Shown here in pieces: positions 5,316 to 13,960 of a DNA stretch of 53,724 nucleotides. A program made the position numbers and the translations under genes. The notes beneath the pieces are model-generated. The model had not been told where the DNA came from. It worked only from the letters and a program-made list of their open reading frames with translations, and made no database searches. The stretch lies in contig DBPP01000026.1 of NCBI GenBank assembly GCA_002305575.1, positions 1-53,724 of the forward strand, in the 5' to 3' direction. The DNA is from Ruminococcaceae bacterium UBA1417. Its GTDB lineage: Bacteria; Bacillota; Clostridia; Oscillospirales; Acutalibacteraceae. Each line of letters begins with the position of its first letter. The stretch's first letter is position 1.

Positions 5316-7457
5316 GTGATACTTGTGCGGTTATCTCCTGCGAAAGGCAAGACAAAGCCGTTTTTTCTCCGCTTTTCTTGTGCGTTACTTAGCCTTTTGA
5401 TTTTTCTTTCTGGTTTTCAAATTTCGGCTCAGGCTGCCATGGTCGATCAAGTTTTTGAAAGCGGGGCCGAAATGGACAAACTATCTCAGCTCTGCCAAGG
5501 GCGCAAGCTTTGGAGGCAGGTTGTGGAAGCTCTTCCCCAAAACTATCCCAACTCTAGCAGCAATTATGGCTTTTGGGTCGGCGATCTGGATGGCGACGGT
5601 TTTGAAGAATTGATTGCCAGAATATGGACATATGATTCCGCAGACGCCGCCGGTACCGAACGTCTGCTGGTGTATGATGCAACAGAAACGGATGGGCGCT
5701 GGACTTCCCAGCTTCTATTTGAGACGGCTCCTCCCGTCTCGATTCGTTATGGATTTCTGGGAAATGGGGATGGAAGCGGCGTGATATATACGGCCGTCAC
5801 CAATTCTGCTTCCGGAGACTGTGTGGAAGGTACTGTAAAACTGAACGATGCGCGAACCGATCTGGAATATACTGAAACCAGATCCTTCAGCCTGGCAAAG
5901 AACGAATCTGTATCGGAGGGCACGACGCAAATATTTGGCTCCTATGATACGGAAATTCCAGAGAATACGGATTGGGGCCCACTGGATCTAGACTCTATGG
6001 TGGATCAGGATTTCACCTTAGGCGTGGATAACAATTGGTTTAAGCACACCATATCTAAGGATGACGCCCGCAGCGGCTTTTATGGGATCAGCTCCCGGCA
6101 AATCTCTTTGGAGCAGTACGCAAGCTTAATTGCCGGGGAGCCAGATGGCACCATCGCAGAAATTGACGAATATTTGAATCGTGACTTTGAAGGGGTTTGT
6201 CTGGGGCTGACCACCACAATTGCCCTGGCAAAAGAAGGAAAAATATCCCTCGCTGATTTGGATCCCAATGCCGGAACCTTTTACGCGCTTGGGAAACCCA
6301 ATGAGAATCAAACGCTGTTTAACCAAATTTGCTACCTGCATATTGCTCAGAATTTGCTTACAGATCAGGATTATGATTGCACGGTAAGCTGCCAGAATAA
6401 TCCAAATCTAGCATCAGAACTTCAACAGTTGGTTGAGCGGATTCATACAGATGGTTTTCAGATTATAACTTACACCGCTCAAAACACCGGACACGCTTTT
6501 CTGATCAAAGAACTCACTCATTTCACTGATCTGGGGCTTTACGACATTCGTTTCTACGATGTCAACTCATTGTCTGACGACACGCCAAATGGTCGTTTCT
6601 TTGATCTGTTTGTAAAAGACGACTTTTCTTCTTTTGTCTTTACAGACGCCAATGGAGAAACCGTAACCCAGGATAATTGTTGCCAGCTTAATTTGCTCAG
6701 CGCTGACACAATTTGGAATCGGGCCAACAAAACCGGCGCCGAGAAGGATGAAGTCGTCGCCTCGTTATCCTTTAGCAACACGCTCGATATGATAACATTT
6801 GAAGACGGGGACGGAAATGCGATGAAATACGATTGCAAAACCGGACAGATCACTGGGTTTGCCCACGATATCGCCGTTCTTCCAAGCATTGTGAATACTA
6901 TGCCAGGTGGTTCCTCCACCACATACACCAGGCTGCCAATTGCCGATTCCGACACATATAAACTGACTTGTGCACCCGAAGGCGTGGATATACAAATCAA
7001 TGCGGGAGATCAGTATTTCATCCTCAAAGGAGAAGGCATCGAAACCGCTGTCTTCTCAAAATCCGATGGGATCCAGCTGACCGGTTCCGATTTTACATTT
7101 ACTGTCGGTATGGTGGCAGGCGAAGACGAAACCCCCGTCCTCTACCAGGTTACCGGAGCCGGTCAAGGGACTATAGACTTTTCCGAGACAACCGACGGAC
7201 TCCAAATTGTCTCAGAATCTGACACCCACATCGATACCATGCAAGCTCTGCAAAACATGGAGTCTGTCTCCTATGAGATCAATCAAGACGCGAAAACGTT
7301 TGCGCTAACGCAGCAAGGGGTTACGTCTTCCGGGCCCTCTGTTTTATTCTGGATCGTCCTTATCTCTCTCCTTGTTCTCCTTCTCGTTGTGGTTCTGCTT
7401 CTGTTTTTGCTTTATCGGCACCGAAAGGTTGAACGAAAAAAATTTAAAACATTTTAA
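5316..7457 (+). CDS. Membrane-anchored papain-like extracellular protein
   Basis: The 713-residue protein has a signal peptide (about 15-41, cleavage after Ser-Ala-Gln-Ala) and one C-terminal membrane helix at about 678-702 with a basic tail, so the bulk faces outside. Near residue 88 an Asp-Leu-Asp-Gly-Asp-Gly loop resembles calcium-binding or VCBS repeats. The centre has Gly-Val-Cys-Leu-Gly-Leu (Cys295), Gly-His-Ala-Phe (His393) and Phe-Tyr-Asp-Val-Asn (Asp415 or Asn417), the order of a papain-like cysteine peptidase. The remaining 240 residues look beta-rich. The start is GTG; the in-frame GTG three codons later fits the GAGAGG site better. It is alone between two tRNA-Val remnants. Peptidase activity is inferred, and no substrate can be named. 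Confidence 0.85.
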   Translation: MILVRLSPAKGKTKPFFLRFSCALLSLLIFLSGFQISAQAAMVDQVFESGAEMDKLSQLCQGRKLWRQVVEALPQNYPNSSSNYGFWVGDLDGDGFEELIARIWTYDSADAAGTERLLVYDATETDGRWTSQLLFETAPPVSIRYGFLGNGDGSGVIYTAVTNSASGDCVEGTVKLNDARTDLEYTETRSFSLAKNESVSEGTTQIFGSYDTEIPENTDWGPLDLDSMVDQDFTLGVDNNWFKHTISKDDARSGFYGISSRQISLEQYASLIAGEPDGTIAEIDEYLNRDFEGVCLGLTTTIALAKEGKISLADLDPNAGTFYALGKPNENQTLFNQICYLHIAQNLLTDQDYDCTVSCQNNPNLASELQQLVERIHTDGFQIITYTAQNTGHAFLIKELTHFTDLGLYDIRFYDVNSLSDDTPNGRFFDLFVKDDFSSFVFTDANGETVTQDNCCQLNLLSADTIWNRANKTGAEKDEVVASLSFSNTLDMITFEDGDGNAMKYDCKTGQITGFAHDIAVLPSIVNTMPGGSSTTYTRLPIADSDTYKLTCAPEGVDIQINAGDQYFILKGEGIETAVFSKSDGIQLTGSDFTFTVGMVAGEDETPVLYQVTGAGQGTIDFSETTDGLQIVSESDTHIDTMQALQNMESVSYEINQDAKTFALTQQGVTSSGPSVLFWIVLISLLVLLLVVVLLLFLLYRHRKVERKKFKTF

Positions 7458-7476
7458 AACATTTAAAAAAAAATCC

Positions 7477-7522
7477 AGCCCGGCCTGGCAAGGGATATCC
7501 CTTACCAGGTCGGGCTCTTTTG
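7477..7522 (+). terminator. Strong terminator after the membrane-anchored protein gene
   Basis: A long stem begins AGCCCGGCCTGG, folds at a GATATC centre and closes with CCAGGTCGGGCT, followed by CTTTT. It lies 20 bases past the stop codon. Confidence 0.85.
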
Positions 7523-7540
7523 GTCCAGAATGTTGTTACG

Positions 7541-7610
7541 ACCTCAGAAGATAGAGCATCTGCTGGACATGCAAGGGGTAGCAGGGGTTCATATCTGTTA
7601 GCGCCCACCA
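7541..7610 (+). pseudogene. Degenerate tRNA-Val(GAC) remnant
   Basis: The sequence aligns with tRNA-Val from the D-arm (CTC...GAG) to CCA. The loop retains GAC, but the base before it is G instead of the required U, the anticodon stem has a mismatch, and three extra G bases enlarge the T-loop region. The 5' acceptor strand does not pair with AGCGCCC. One T-stem pair differs from the 4828 copy by a compensatory G-C to A-T change. It is not a working tRNA and probably marks an older integration junction. Confidence 0.7.
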
Positions 7611-7615
7611 CCAGC
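7597..7615 (+). repeat. 19-bp direct repeat, copy 2 (att core)
   Basis: Exact repeat of 4866-4884 in the same orientation. The two copies bound a segment of about 2.7 kb holding one gene. No terminator follows this copy. Confidence 0.75.
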
Positions 7616-7890
7616 GTAACACCGATTTCAAGATGTGCACTTCACTTTGTGTCGTGCACTTTCTTGATTATTTGCCCGCGTTCTTTCCGGGTTTATTTTG
7701 TTCGGTCGCCACAAAGGAGCCATGGTAGCAGACATGCCGTCACCATGGCTTCTGCAACACAAAAAAGCTTGCGTCAACATGATGAAGTTTTTCGTTGTTT
7801 CCTTGTAGCCGACAACTCCTTTCGGACAGAGCAAAAGCGTTTTATGCGGCTTTGCACGACAGACCAAAGAAGATCGGACAAAACGCAGGA

Positions 7891-7920
7891 TTGACAGGTT
7901 TTTCTCGCCTGTGCTATATT
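7891..7920 (+). promoter_or_regulatory. Sigma-A promoter of the tocopherol-cyclase-like gene
   Basis: TTGACA, an 18-bp spacer and TATATT precede an untranslated leader of about 180 bases. Within 7616-8110 the only other structure noticed is GCCATGGT...ACCATGGC around 7720-7755; no gene is supported there. Confidence 0.75.
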
Positions 7921-8110
7921 GAAGAAAATGGGAGTTTAGGCTGGATGCGACCGGCGGAAAGTGTGCGCATATTCCCTTTCCCTCGCGTCTGGATTTCCAC
8001 CGCCACAAAGCGTTGCCGGACGGTATTTTCCTTATGCCGCGGCGCCAGTCGCTGACACCTTGTCTTCTCCCAGATTTCATTCGAAAAAGGCAAAACCAAG
8101 GAGGGTATAA

Positions 8111-9259
8111 ATGAACAAAAGCGATATTACCCGAGATTATTGTATGCTGAAAGGCCCTCTGGCCAAAAAAGGCTATGACTGGTGGTGGCACTCCTTCACC
8201 GCCGAACACGCAAAGACCGGAGAGCGCAAATCCTTCTACATCGAATATTTTCTCTGCAATCCGGCGCATGCACAGGAGGCACCCGTATTGGTTTGGAACG
8301 ATCCACAGGGCCGCAGGGCAGGCAAACGCCCCTCTTATTGTATGGTGAATGTGGGGTTCTGGGGCAAAGAGAAAGGCCAGCTGCATCGCTTTTTTCCATG
8401 GAGCGAGGTCACCATCCCCATGAATCAGCCTGTGCATCTGAAAGCTGGAGACTGCACCTGCACGGAAACCCATATGACCGGTCATGTGCGCGTAACGCCG
8501 GAACAAGCTGCCGCGCATCCGGAATGGATGAGCGATGCGGGTGAAATGGAGTGGGATATCCACATCGATAAGCAGATCGCCTACCACGTGGGCTATGGCG
8601 CGTCAAAATTTTTTCGCGCCCTCAATGCCTTTGAGATGTTCTGGCACGCTGAAGGAATGAAAACCGCCTTTGACGGATGGATTCGCCTCAACGGCGAAAT
8701 GTACCGCGTTTATCCCGAAAATTGTTACGGCTATGCCGACAAAAACTGGGGCGGAGACTTTACCTCCCCGTGGGTATGGCTGTCTTCCAACGATCTTGTG
8801 AGTAATCTCACCGGCAAACGCCTGTTGAACAGCGTGTTCGAAGTAGGTGGCGGTAACCCCAAGGTTTTCGGCGTAGCGCTGGGCCGCAAGCTGCTGGGCC
8901 AGTTTTACTATGAAGGTCAGGATTACGAATTCAATTTCAGCAAATTCTGGACGGGCAGCCGCACGTTCTTTGATTGTACCGAAACCGACACGCAGATTCT
9001 GTGGAAGGTTACCCAAACCACCTTTCGGGCCAAAATGGAGGTGGAGGTTGTCTGCGACAAAGCAGAAATGCTGTGGATTCGCTATGAATCCCCCGACGGC
9101 TACAAACGCCACACCCGCCTTTGGAACTGTGGGAACGGTCGCGGCACCGTGCGCCTGTATGCGAAACAGCGGAATGTTTGGCAGCTCATCGACGATGTGA
9201 AGGCGGGCAGCGTAGGCTGTGAATACGGGGAATACGAAAAAGCACGGTCCTCGACATAA
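8111..9259 (+). CDS. Tocopherol cyclase family protein
   Basis: The 382-residue product matches the tocopherol-cyclase/lipocalin-like family: Phe-Phe-Pro-Trp-Ser-Glu-Val near 98, Tyr-Ala-Asp-Lys-Asn-Trp-Gly-Gly-Asp-Phe-x-Ser-Pro-Trp-Val-Trp-Leu near 209-225, and a Trp-rich beta pattern throughout. Plant and cyanobacterial members close the chromanol ring of vitamin E. Clostridial homologues have no known substrate and this genome context offers no prenylquinol pathway, so the name denotes fold, not reaction. No signal peptide is present. AAGGAGGG lies eight bases before the ATG. It faces the next gene tail to tail. Confidence 0.8.
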   Translation: MNKSDITRDYCMLKGPLAKKGYDWWWHSFTAEHAKTGERKSFYIEYFLCNPAHAQEAPVLVWNDPQGRRAGKRPSYCMVNVGFWGKEKGQLHRFFPWSEVTIPMNQPVHLKAGDCTCTETHMTGHVRVTPEQAAAHPEWMSDAGEMEWDIHIDKQIAYHVGYGASKFFRALNAFEMFWHAEGMKTAFDGWIRLNGEMYRVYPENCYGYADKNWGGDFTSPWVWLSSNDLVSNLTGKRLLNSVFEVGGGNPKVFGVALGRKLLGQFYYEGQDYEFNFSKFWTGSRTFFDCTETDTQILWKVTQTTFRAKMEVEVVCDKAEMLWIRYESPDGYKRHTRLWNCGNGRGTVRLYAKQRNVWQLIDDVKAGSVGCEYGEYEKARSST

Positions 9260-9283
9260 GACGCGCCGTACAGGCGGCCGTCC

Positions 9284-10024
9284 TCATCGCCCTATGTTTT
9301 TCAGATAGCGGTCCAACGTGTACCGCCCGCGGTTTTCCGTGGATTTTCCATACTGAATGGCCCGCTGGGGACACGAATGAATACAGCGCAGACACTGGTA
9401 GCACAATTTGCCCCATACCGGTTTTCCGTCCGACAGCGTAATGGTTCCGGCGGGACAGCTCTGGGCGCACAGGCCGCAGCCGTTGCAGGCATTCGTGGCA
9501 TAGAACGCCCGGGTATTGCGCGCAAAGCGGTTAAATCCGAAATGGACAATTCCCGATTTAAACGCCGCCATCGCGCCTTCCTGCACCCGATAGACAGGCT
9601 TTCGCTCCAGAATTTCTTCCGACAGAACCCGGATTTCGGCTTCAGCCTTTTGGATCTTACGCAACGCGGTTTGTTCGTCATCCACATCGGCGCCAAGAAT
9701 GTAGTTGTTGGGCATCACCAGGCTGTAGCAGCTGCGCAGCGGCCAGATTTCAGCCAGCTTTTTCATGGCATAGCCCGCTTCCTCGCCACACGTACAAACG
9801 GCGAAGGTGAAGGCTTCTGTTTTGGGCAATGTTTTGGCAAAGGCACATACCGGTTCCGGTGCGCCCCATGCGTAGATGGGAAACACCAGGCCAATCTGCG
9901 TTTCCTGTTGGAGCGCGGGCACGGCTTTCAAAGTTGCAATATCCTGTGCCTGATCCCGGGTTTTGGCCGCAAGCTGGGTCGCCACCCAACGGGAATTACC
10001 GGTACCGGAAAAATAAAAAATCAT
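9284..10024 (-). CDS. EFR1-type flavodoxin/ferredoxin protein
   Basis: The N-terminal half is a flavodoxin fold beginning Met-Ile-Phe-Tyr-Phe-Ser-Gly-Thr-Gly-Asn-Ser, whose Ser/Thr-Gly-Asn loop binds the FMN phosphate. The C-terminal part carries two [4Fe-4S] motifs, Cys-Asn-Gly-Cys-Gly-Leu-Cys...Cys-Pro and Cys-Tyr-Gln-Cys-Leu-Arg-Cys...Cys-Pro, near residues 180-225. It is a small cytoplasmic electron carrier common in anaerobic Firmicutes; its partner is unknown. The ATG at 10024 is used because the FMN loop must sit at the extreme N-terminus. A longer frame upstream to 10162 adds unlike, arginine-poor sequence. Confidence 0.88.
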   Translation of the reverse strand: MIFYFSGTGNSRWVATQLAAKTRDQAQDIATLKAVPALQQETQIGLVFPIYAWGAPEPVCAFAKTLPKTEAFTFAVCTCGEEAGYAMKKLAEIWPLRSCYSLVMPNNYILGADVDDEQTALRKIQKAEAEIRVLSEEILERKPVYRVQEGAMAAFKSGIVHFGFNRFARNTRAFYATNACNGCGLCAQSCPAGTITLSDGKPVWGKLCYQCLRCIHSCPQRAIQYGKSTENRGRYTLDRYLKNIGR

Positions 10025-10254
10025 GGCAAGTATCCTTTCTCCATCATCGGTCTGATATTCGCAGCCTGTCGTGCAGCACAGCGCATTGGAAGTGACCGGT
10101 AGCCATAGTGGGCTGCCGCCCAACTGCGGCACACGGCAATCCGCCGGTACGCTACAAAACAAGTATTGTCTATATTATACGCCAACCAAGCCAGCCTGTC
10201 CACCGGCATCTGCCTCGGGATCCAACCGTATTTTTTGCAAAGGATGGATGGAAT

Positions 10255-11034
10255 ATGAACCTAAAAAAAGCATGGATATGGCCGCAATCCGGCAAAAAAA
10301 TCCGTTATGGATTGCGCACGGGCGGCGGTATCGCAGGTATTGTAGCGTTGATGGTGGTTTTGGTCTGCGGCGGAAGCTTTGTGGGTCTGTATCTAGACCT
10401 TCACAAGGAGATTTTCTCACTGGCGCTCGTCTGCGGAGCAACAGCGCTGGCCACGGCACTCGCCCTACATCTTGGAAGGCAGAACTTGCGGGCCGCCACC
10501 ATTTTCTTCCTCACCGAGGATGACCGGCTGTTTGTGCTTGACGCCAGAACACTGTGTGACCACGGGCACGGAATTTTGGGCTATGCCGCCGCAACGCGGG
10601 AAACGCAGAAATTTCTGCGCAAAATGGAGAAAAATCCTTTTGTTCCTGCCGGCGCGGACGAGATTTTGAAAGTGGAAAATATTAAAGAAAACCGCACCCA
10701 CTATACCATACGGTGCCAAGTGCGCCACCCCAACCGGCAGGTGTCGATGCGGACCTGTTTTTTGATGCAGGGCACCGCAGATCAGGAGCTGCTGCTTCAA
10801 CAGCTGGAACGGCGCGAAATGTGGGAAAACAAGCTGGAGCCAACCGATAACCGCAATCCGATCGGTATCCTGATCAGCACTTTGGCTTTGGTGGTACTGG
10901 TAGCCCTATGCGTGCTGAGTCATCCGGCACAGGCCATCCTGCCGCAGCCCATCTACTTTCCCTGCCTCGGCGCTTCCGTTATCGCCCTTTTTTTCGTTGT
11001 CTATTTTATCCTGCGCCAACGTCGCGGCGAATGA
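10255..11034 (+). CDS. Uncharacterised four-helix membrane protein
   Basis: No family is recognised. The 259-residue protein has two membrane helices at about 22-70, a soluble stretch of about 120 residues, and two more helices at about 202-250, followed by Arg-Gln-Arg-Arg. The N-terminus is basic. The soluble part is probably cytoplasmic. The ATG at 10255 is chosen for AAAGGATGG upstream and because the membrane topology starts there; the frame continues to 10108 without a plausible start. It is divergent from the EFR1 gene and upstream of an oxidoreductase that has its own promoter. Confidence 0.7.
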   Translation: MNLKKAWIWPQSGKKIRYGLRTGGGIAGIVALMVVLVCGGSFVGLYLDLHKEIFSLALVCGATALATALALHLGRQNLRAATIFFLTEDDRLFVLDARTLCDHGHGILGYAAATRETQKFLRKMEKNPFVPAGADEILKVENIKENRTHYTIRCQVRHPNRQVSMRTCFLMQGTADQELLLQQLERREMWENKLEPTDNRNPIGILISTLALVVLVALCVLSHPAQAILPQPIYFPCLGASVIALFFVVYFILRQRRGE

Positions 11035-11063
11035 AGCGGCATCCACCGGCTCGCTTTACAATC

Positions 11064-11092
11064 TTGCATATTTCTAGATGCGGTGCTATAAT
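11064..11092 (+). promoter_or_regulatory. Sigma-A promoter of the flavin oxidoreductase gene
   Basis: TTGCAT, 17-bp spacer, TATAAT, about 50 bases before the start codon at 11141. It shows that the longer frame beginning at 11078 is not the translated form. Confidence 0.8.
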
Positions 11093-11140
11093 AAAATTGA
11101 TAATTTTTTTCAACATATATGTGAAGAAAGGAGCAAAACG

Positions 11141-13132
11141 ATGTTTGCAGAACACAAGATCCTTTTTGACAAGGTCAACATTCTGGGCATGGAATTGAAA
11201 AACCGCTTTGCTATGGCGCCCATGGGCCCGCTGGGGCTGGGCGACTCTCACGGCGGGTTCAACCAGCGCGGCATTGATTACTACACCGAGCGCGCCAAGG
11301 GTGGCACCGGCCTGATTATTACCGGCGTTACCTTTGCGGACAACGAGGTGGAGGAGCACGGCATGCCCAACTGTCCCTGCGCGACATACGACCCGATTCA
11401 GTTTGTGCGCACCGCCCGGGAAATGACCGAGCGCATCCACGCCTATGGCTCCAAAATCTGGTTGCAAATGTCCGGAGGCTTCGGCCGTGTGACAATTCCG
11501 ACCAATCTGGGTGAATACCCGCCTGTGGCGCCCTCTCCCATTATGCACCGGTGGCTGGACAAGGTGTGCCGGGAGCTGACGGTAGAGGAAATCCACCATA
11601 TTGTCAAGCAATTCGGCAACGGCGCCTACCACGCCAAGCGCGCCGGCTTCGACGGCGTTGAAGTCCACGCCGTCCATGAGGGGTATCTGATCGATCAGTT
11701 TGCCATCTCCTTCTTCAACCACCGCACCGACGAATACGGCGACTCCCTCGAAAACCGCCTGCGCTTTGCTCGGGAAATCGTGGAAGAAATCAAGGCGCGC
11801 TGCGGCGCGGACTTCCCTGTCGCACTGCGTTACAGCCCCAAGAGCTTCATCAAGGATTGGCGCGTCGGCGCTTTGCCAGGCGAGGTATTCGAGGAAAAAG
11901 GGCGCGATCTGGAAGAAGGCGTAGAAGCAGCCAAGCTGCTCACCCAATACGGCTACGACTGCCTTGATGTGGACGTCGGCTGCTACGACGCCTGGTGGTG
12001 GAGCCATCCGCCGATGTATCAGAAAAAGGGCCTCTACATCGAATACGCCAAACTCGTCAAGGACGCCGTGGATGTACCTGTCATCTGTGCTGGCCGCATG
12101 GACAACCCGGATATGGCCGCGAAAGCTGTAGCCGACGGCGCCTGTGACATCGTTTCGCTCGGTCGTCCTTTGCTGGCAGATCCCGATTATGTCAACAAGC
12201 TGAAAGCCGGAAAAATTGAATCCATCCGCCCGTGCTTGTCCTGTCAGGAAGGCTGCATGGGCCGTATTCAGGAATATTCTGCGCTCAACTGCGCAGTGAA
12301 CCCTGCCTGCTGCCGCGAACGCATCGCGCGTCTGGTTCCGACGCCCACACCAAAAAGGGTGCTCATCATCGGCGGTGGTCCAGCCGGTTGCGAGGCAGCG
12401 CGCGTGCTGGCCCTGCGCGGCCACAAGCCCGTACTCTGCGAGGCGCGGGACACGCTGGGCGGCAACCTGATTCCCGGCGGTGTGCCGGATTTCAAGGAGG
12501 ATGATCACGCGCTCAGCCGCTGGTATACCCACGAGCTGAAAGAGCTTGGTGTGGAAGTCCGTCTGAACACCCGGATGACGCTGGAGGATATCCGCAACGC
12601 ATCGTTTGATGTGCTGATTCTGGCCACAGGCTCCACGCCAAAGCGCATCCCGTTTGCCGGAAATGTCTACACGGCGGAGGAAGTGCTGCTGGGCCGCGCC
12701 GATCCCGGACAGTCCACCGTTGTGGTTGGCGGCGGTCTGGTGGGCTGTGAAACGGCCCTCTGGCTGCGCGAGCAGGGCAGATCGGTCACGCTGGTGGAGT
12801 CCCTCGGCAAACTGCTGGCACTGAACGGTCCCCTGTGCCACGCCAATTCCGAGATGCTGGAAGCGCTGGTACCCTTCAAGGGCGTAACCGTCCGATGCGG
12901 TACCACGGTCAAGTCTACAGCACCGGGTACGGTTACCTTGTCCGGTAAGGATGGAGAGGAAACTATTGCCGCCGATTCTGTCATTCTCTGCATCGGTTAC
13001 CGACCGGAAAACAGCCTTTATGAAGCGCTCAAAGACGAGGTAGATCAGATCTATCAGATCGGCGATGCCAACAAGGTTTCGAATATCATGTATGCCATTT
13101 GGGATGCTTACGAAGTGGCAAGCACCCTGTAA
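11141..13132 (+). CDS. Old-yellow-enzyme-type NADH:flavin/Fe-S oxidoreductase
   Basis: This 663-residue protein has the two-part build of 2,4-dienoyl-CoA reductase, trimethylamine dehydrogenase and the bile-acid enzymes BaiCD/BaiH. Residues 1-360 form an FMN TIM barrel (Asn-Arg-Phe-Ala-Met-Ala-Pro-Met at the start, Gly-Val-Glu-Val-His-Ala...Gly-Tyr-Leu in the active site). A [4Fe-4S] motif, Cys-Leu-Ser-Cys-Gln-Glu-Gly-Cys then Cys-Ala-Val-Asn-Pro, follows near 365. Residues 390-660 bind FAD and NAD(P)H (Gly-Gly-Gly-Pro-Ala-Gly; Val-Val-Gly-Gly-Gly-Leu-Val-Gly). It probably reduces an alpha,beta-unsaturated substrate. The exact substrate cannot be told. GAAAGGAG precedes the ATG. Confidence 0.9.
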   Translation: MFAEHKILFDKVNILGMELKNRFAMAPMGPLGLGDSHGGFNQRGIDYYTERAKGGTGLIITGVTFADNEVEEHGMPNCPCATYDPIQFVRTAREMTERIHAYGSKIWLQMSGGFGRVTIPTNLGEYPPVAPSPIMHRWLDKVCRELTVEEIHHIVKQFGNGAYHAKRAGFDGVEVHAVHEGYLIDQFAISFFNHRTDEYGDSLENRLRFAREIVEEIKARCGADFPVALRYSPKSFIKDWRVGALPGEVFEEKGRDLEEGVEAAKLLTQYGYDCLDVDVGCYDAWWWSHPPMYQKKGLYIEYAKLVKDAVDVPVICAGRMDNPDMAAKAVADGACDIVSLGRPLLADPDYVNKLKAGKIESIRPCLSCQEGCMGRIQEYSALNCAVNPACCRERIARLVPTPTPKRVLIIGGGPAGCEAARVLALRGHKPVLCEARDTLGGNLIPGGVPDFKEDDHALSRWYTHELKELGVEVRLNTRMTLEDIRNASFDVLILATGSTPKRIPFAGNVYTAEEVLLGRADPGQSTVVVGGGLVGCETALWLREQGRSVTLVESLGKLLALNGPLCHANSEMLEALVPFKGVTVRCGTTVKSTAPGTVTLSGKDGEETIAADSVILCIGYRPENSLYEALKDEVDQIYQIGDANKVSNIMYAIWDAYEVASTL

Positions 13133-13152
13133 GCACTGAAAACGTAAAAACA

Positions 13153-13196
13153 GGCCGGAGCGCATGACTGTGAACTGCGCGCCGGCCCGTTTTTTT
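13153..13196. terminator. Bidirectional terminator between convergent genes
   Basis: GGCCGG-A-GCGCA...TGCGC-G-CCGGCC is followed by seven T on the plus strand and TG-TTTTT on the minus strand. It serves the oxidoreductase gene and the acetyltransferase gene. Confidence 0.8.
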
Positions 13197-13227
13197 GAAT
13201 TACAGAGATGGGTTGGGGATTTTCCGG

Positions 13228-13809
13228 TCAGTTGTAGCCTTCGGAAGCAATATAGCGGATGGTTTTGGCCGGGACGCCGCCGACAATTGTGTTCGCCGGC
13301 ACGTCCTTCGTCACCACCGCACCAGCTGCAACCACCGCGCCGTCACCCAGCGTCACACCGGGCAGGATCACGGCATTCGATCCTATCCAGACATTTTTGC
13401 CGATATGGATGGGCGACGGTTGGAGATTGCCCCGCTTTTCCGGCGCAAGTGCATGGTTTAGCGTAGCCAGCACCACATTGTGGCCGATCTGACAGCCGTC
13501 ACCGATTGTGATGCCGCCCTGATCCTGCAGTTTACACCCGCTGTTAAAAAATACATTTTTCCCGACAAGGAGGTTTTTGCCACAATCCGTGTGAAACGGC
13601 GGGAACAGCGTGAGCCCCTCCGGTGCCGGTCGACCGGTTAACGCGGCGAACAACGACGCCAATCTCTCCGGCGTATGGTATCCTTCGTTGATTTCCGCTG
13701 TGATCTGCAAGGCTTCCTGCGACAGTGCGCACATACAGCGGAACAGTTCTCCACCAACTACAATTTCCATTCCATTGTCCATAGCCTCCAAAAATGCTTG
13801 CAGCTTCAT
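13228..13809 (-). CDS. Maltose/galactoside O-acetyltransferase family
   Basis: The 193-residue enzyme is a left-handed beta-helix (hexapeptide) acetyltransferase of the LacA/Maa type, transferring acetyl from acetyl-CoA to a sugar hydroxyl. An N-terminal helical Maa-type domain (residues 1-55) precedes the helix. The catalytic His is in Thr-Leu-Asn-His-Ala near 119, and the end shows Gly-x-Asn-Val-Trp-Ile-Gly...Ala-Gly-Ala-Val-Val-Thr-Lys-Asp-Val. AAAGGAGCGAGACAA precedes the ATG. It stands alone, 150 bp downstream of the PfkB operon and separated from it by a terminator. Confidence 0.88.
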   Translation of the reverse strand: MKLQAFLEAMDNGMEIVVGGELFRCMCALSQEALQITAEINEGYHTPERLASLFAALTGRPAPEGLTLFPPFHTDCGKNLLVGKNVFFNSGCKLQDQGGITIGDGCQIGHNVVLATLNHALAPEKRGNLQPSPIHIGKNVWIGSNAVILPGVTLGDGAVVAAGAVVTKDVPANTIVGGVPAKTIRYIASEGYN

Positions 13810-13887
13810 TTGTCTCGCTCCTTTGTGTTTGATTTTCCGCTGAAAGAGGCGGCGCGTTCATCTATCCGCACAGATCTATACAGATGC

Positions 13888-13923
13888 AAAAACGCCTTCC
13901 GCGCCTCTGCGGCGATGGAAGGC
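13888..13923 (-). terminator. Terminator of the PfkB-AEC-M20-C39 operon
   Basis: GCCTTCC...GGAAGGC followed by G-TTTTT on the minus strand, about 40 bases after the stop of the C39-like gene. Confidence 0.75.
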
Positions 13924-13960
13924 ATTGGCCTATGTCGACGGCACAACCCGCCCGACAAAA

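Noticed and set aside
7541..7610. Functional tRNA-Val gene
   Set aside because: The acceptor stem does not pair, the anticodon stem is broken, the U before the anticodon is changed and three bases are inserted in the T region.
4866..7615. Insertion sequence bounded by 19-bp direct repeats
   Set aside because: No transposase and no terminal inverted repeats; the repeats are tRNA 3' ends, which fits integrase sites better.
7921..8110. Riboswitch in the long leader of the tocopherol-cyclase-like gene
   Set aside because: No known riboswitch core or clear terminator/antiterminator pair could be recognised.
7628..8587. 319-residue minus-strand frame across the tocopherol-cyclase gene start
   Set aside because: Antisense to a recognised gene and to its promoter; composition is not protein-like and no family fits.
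11006..13165. 719-residue minus-strand frame opposite the flavin oxidoreductase
   Set aside because: High-GC antisense frame; the plus-strand gene has all catalytic motifs and a promoter.
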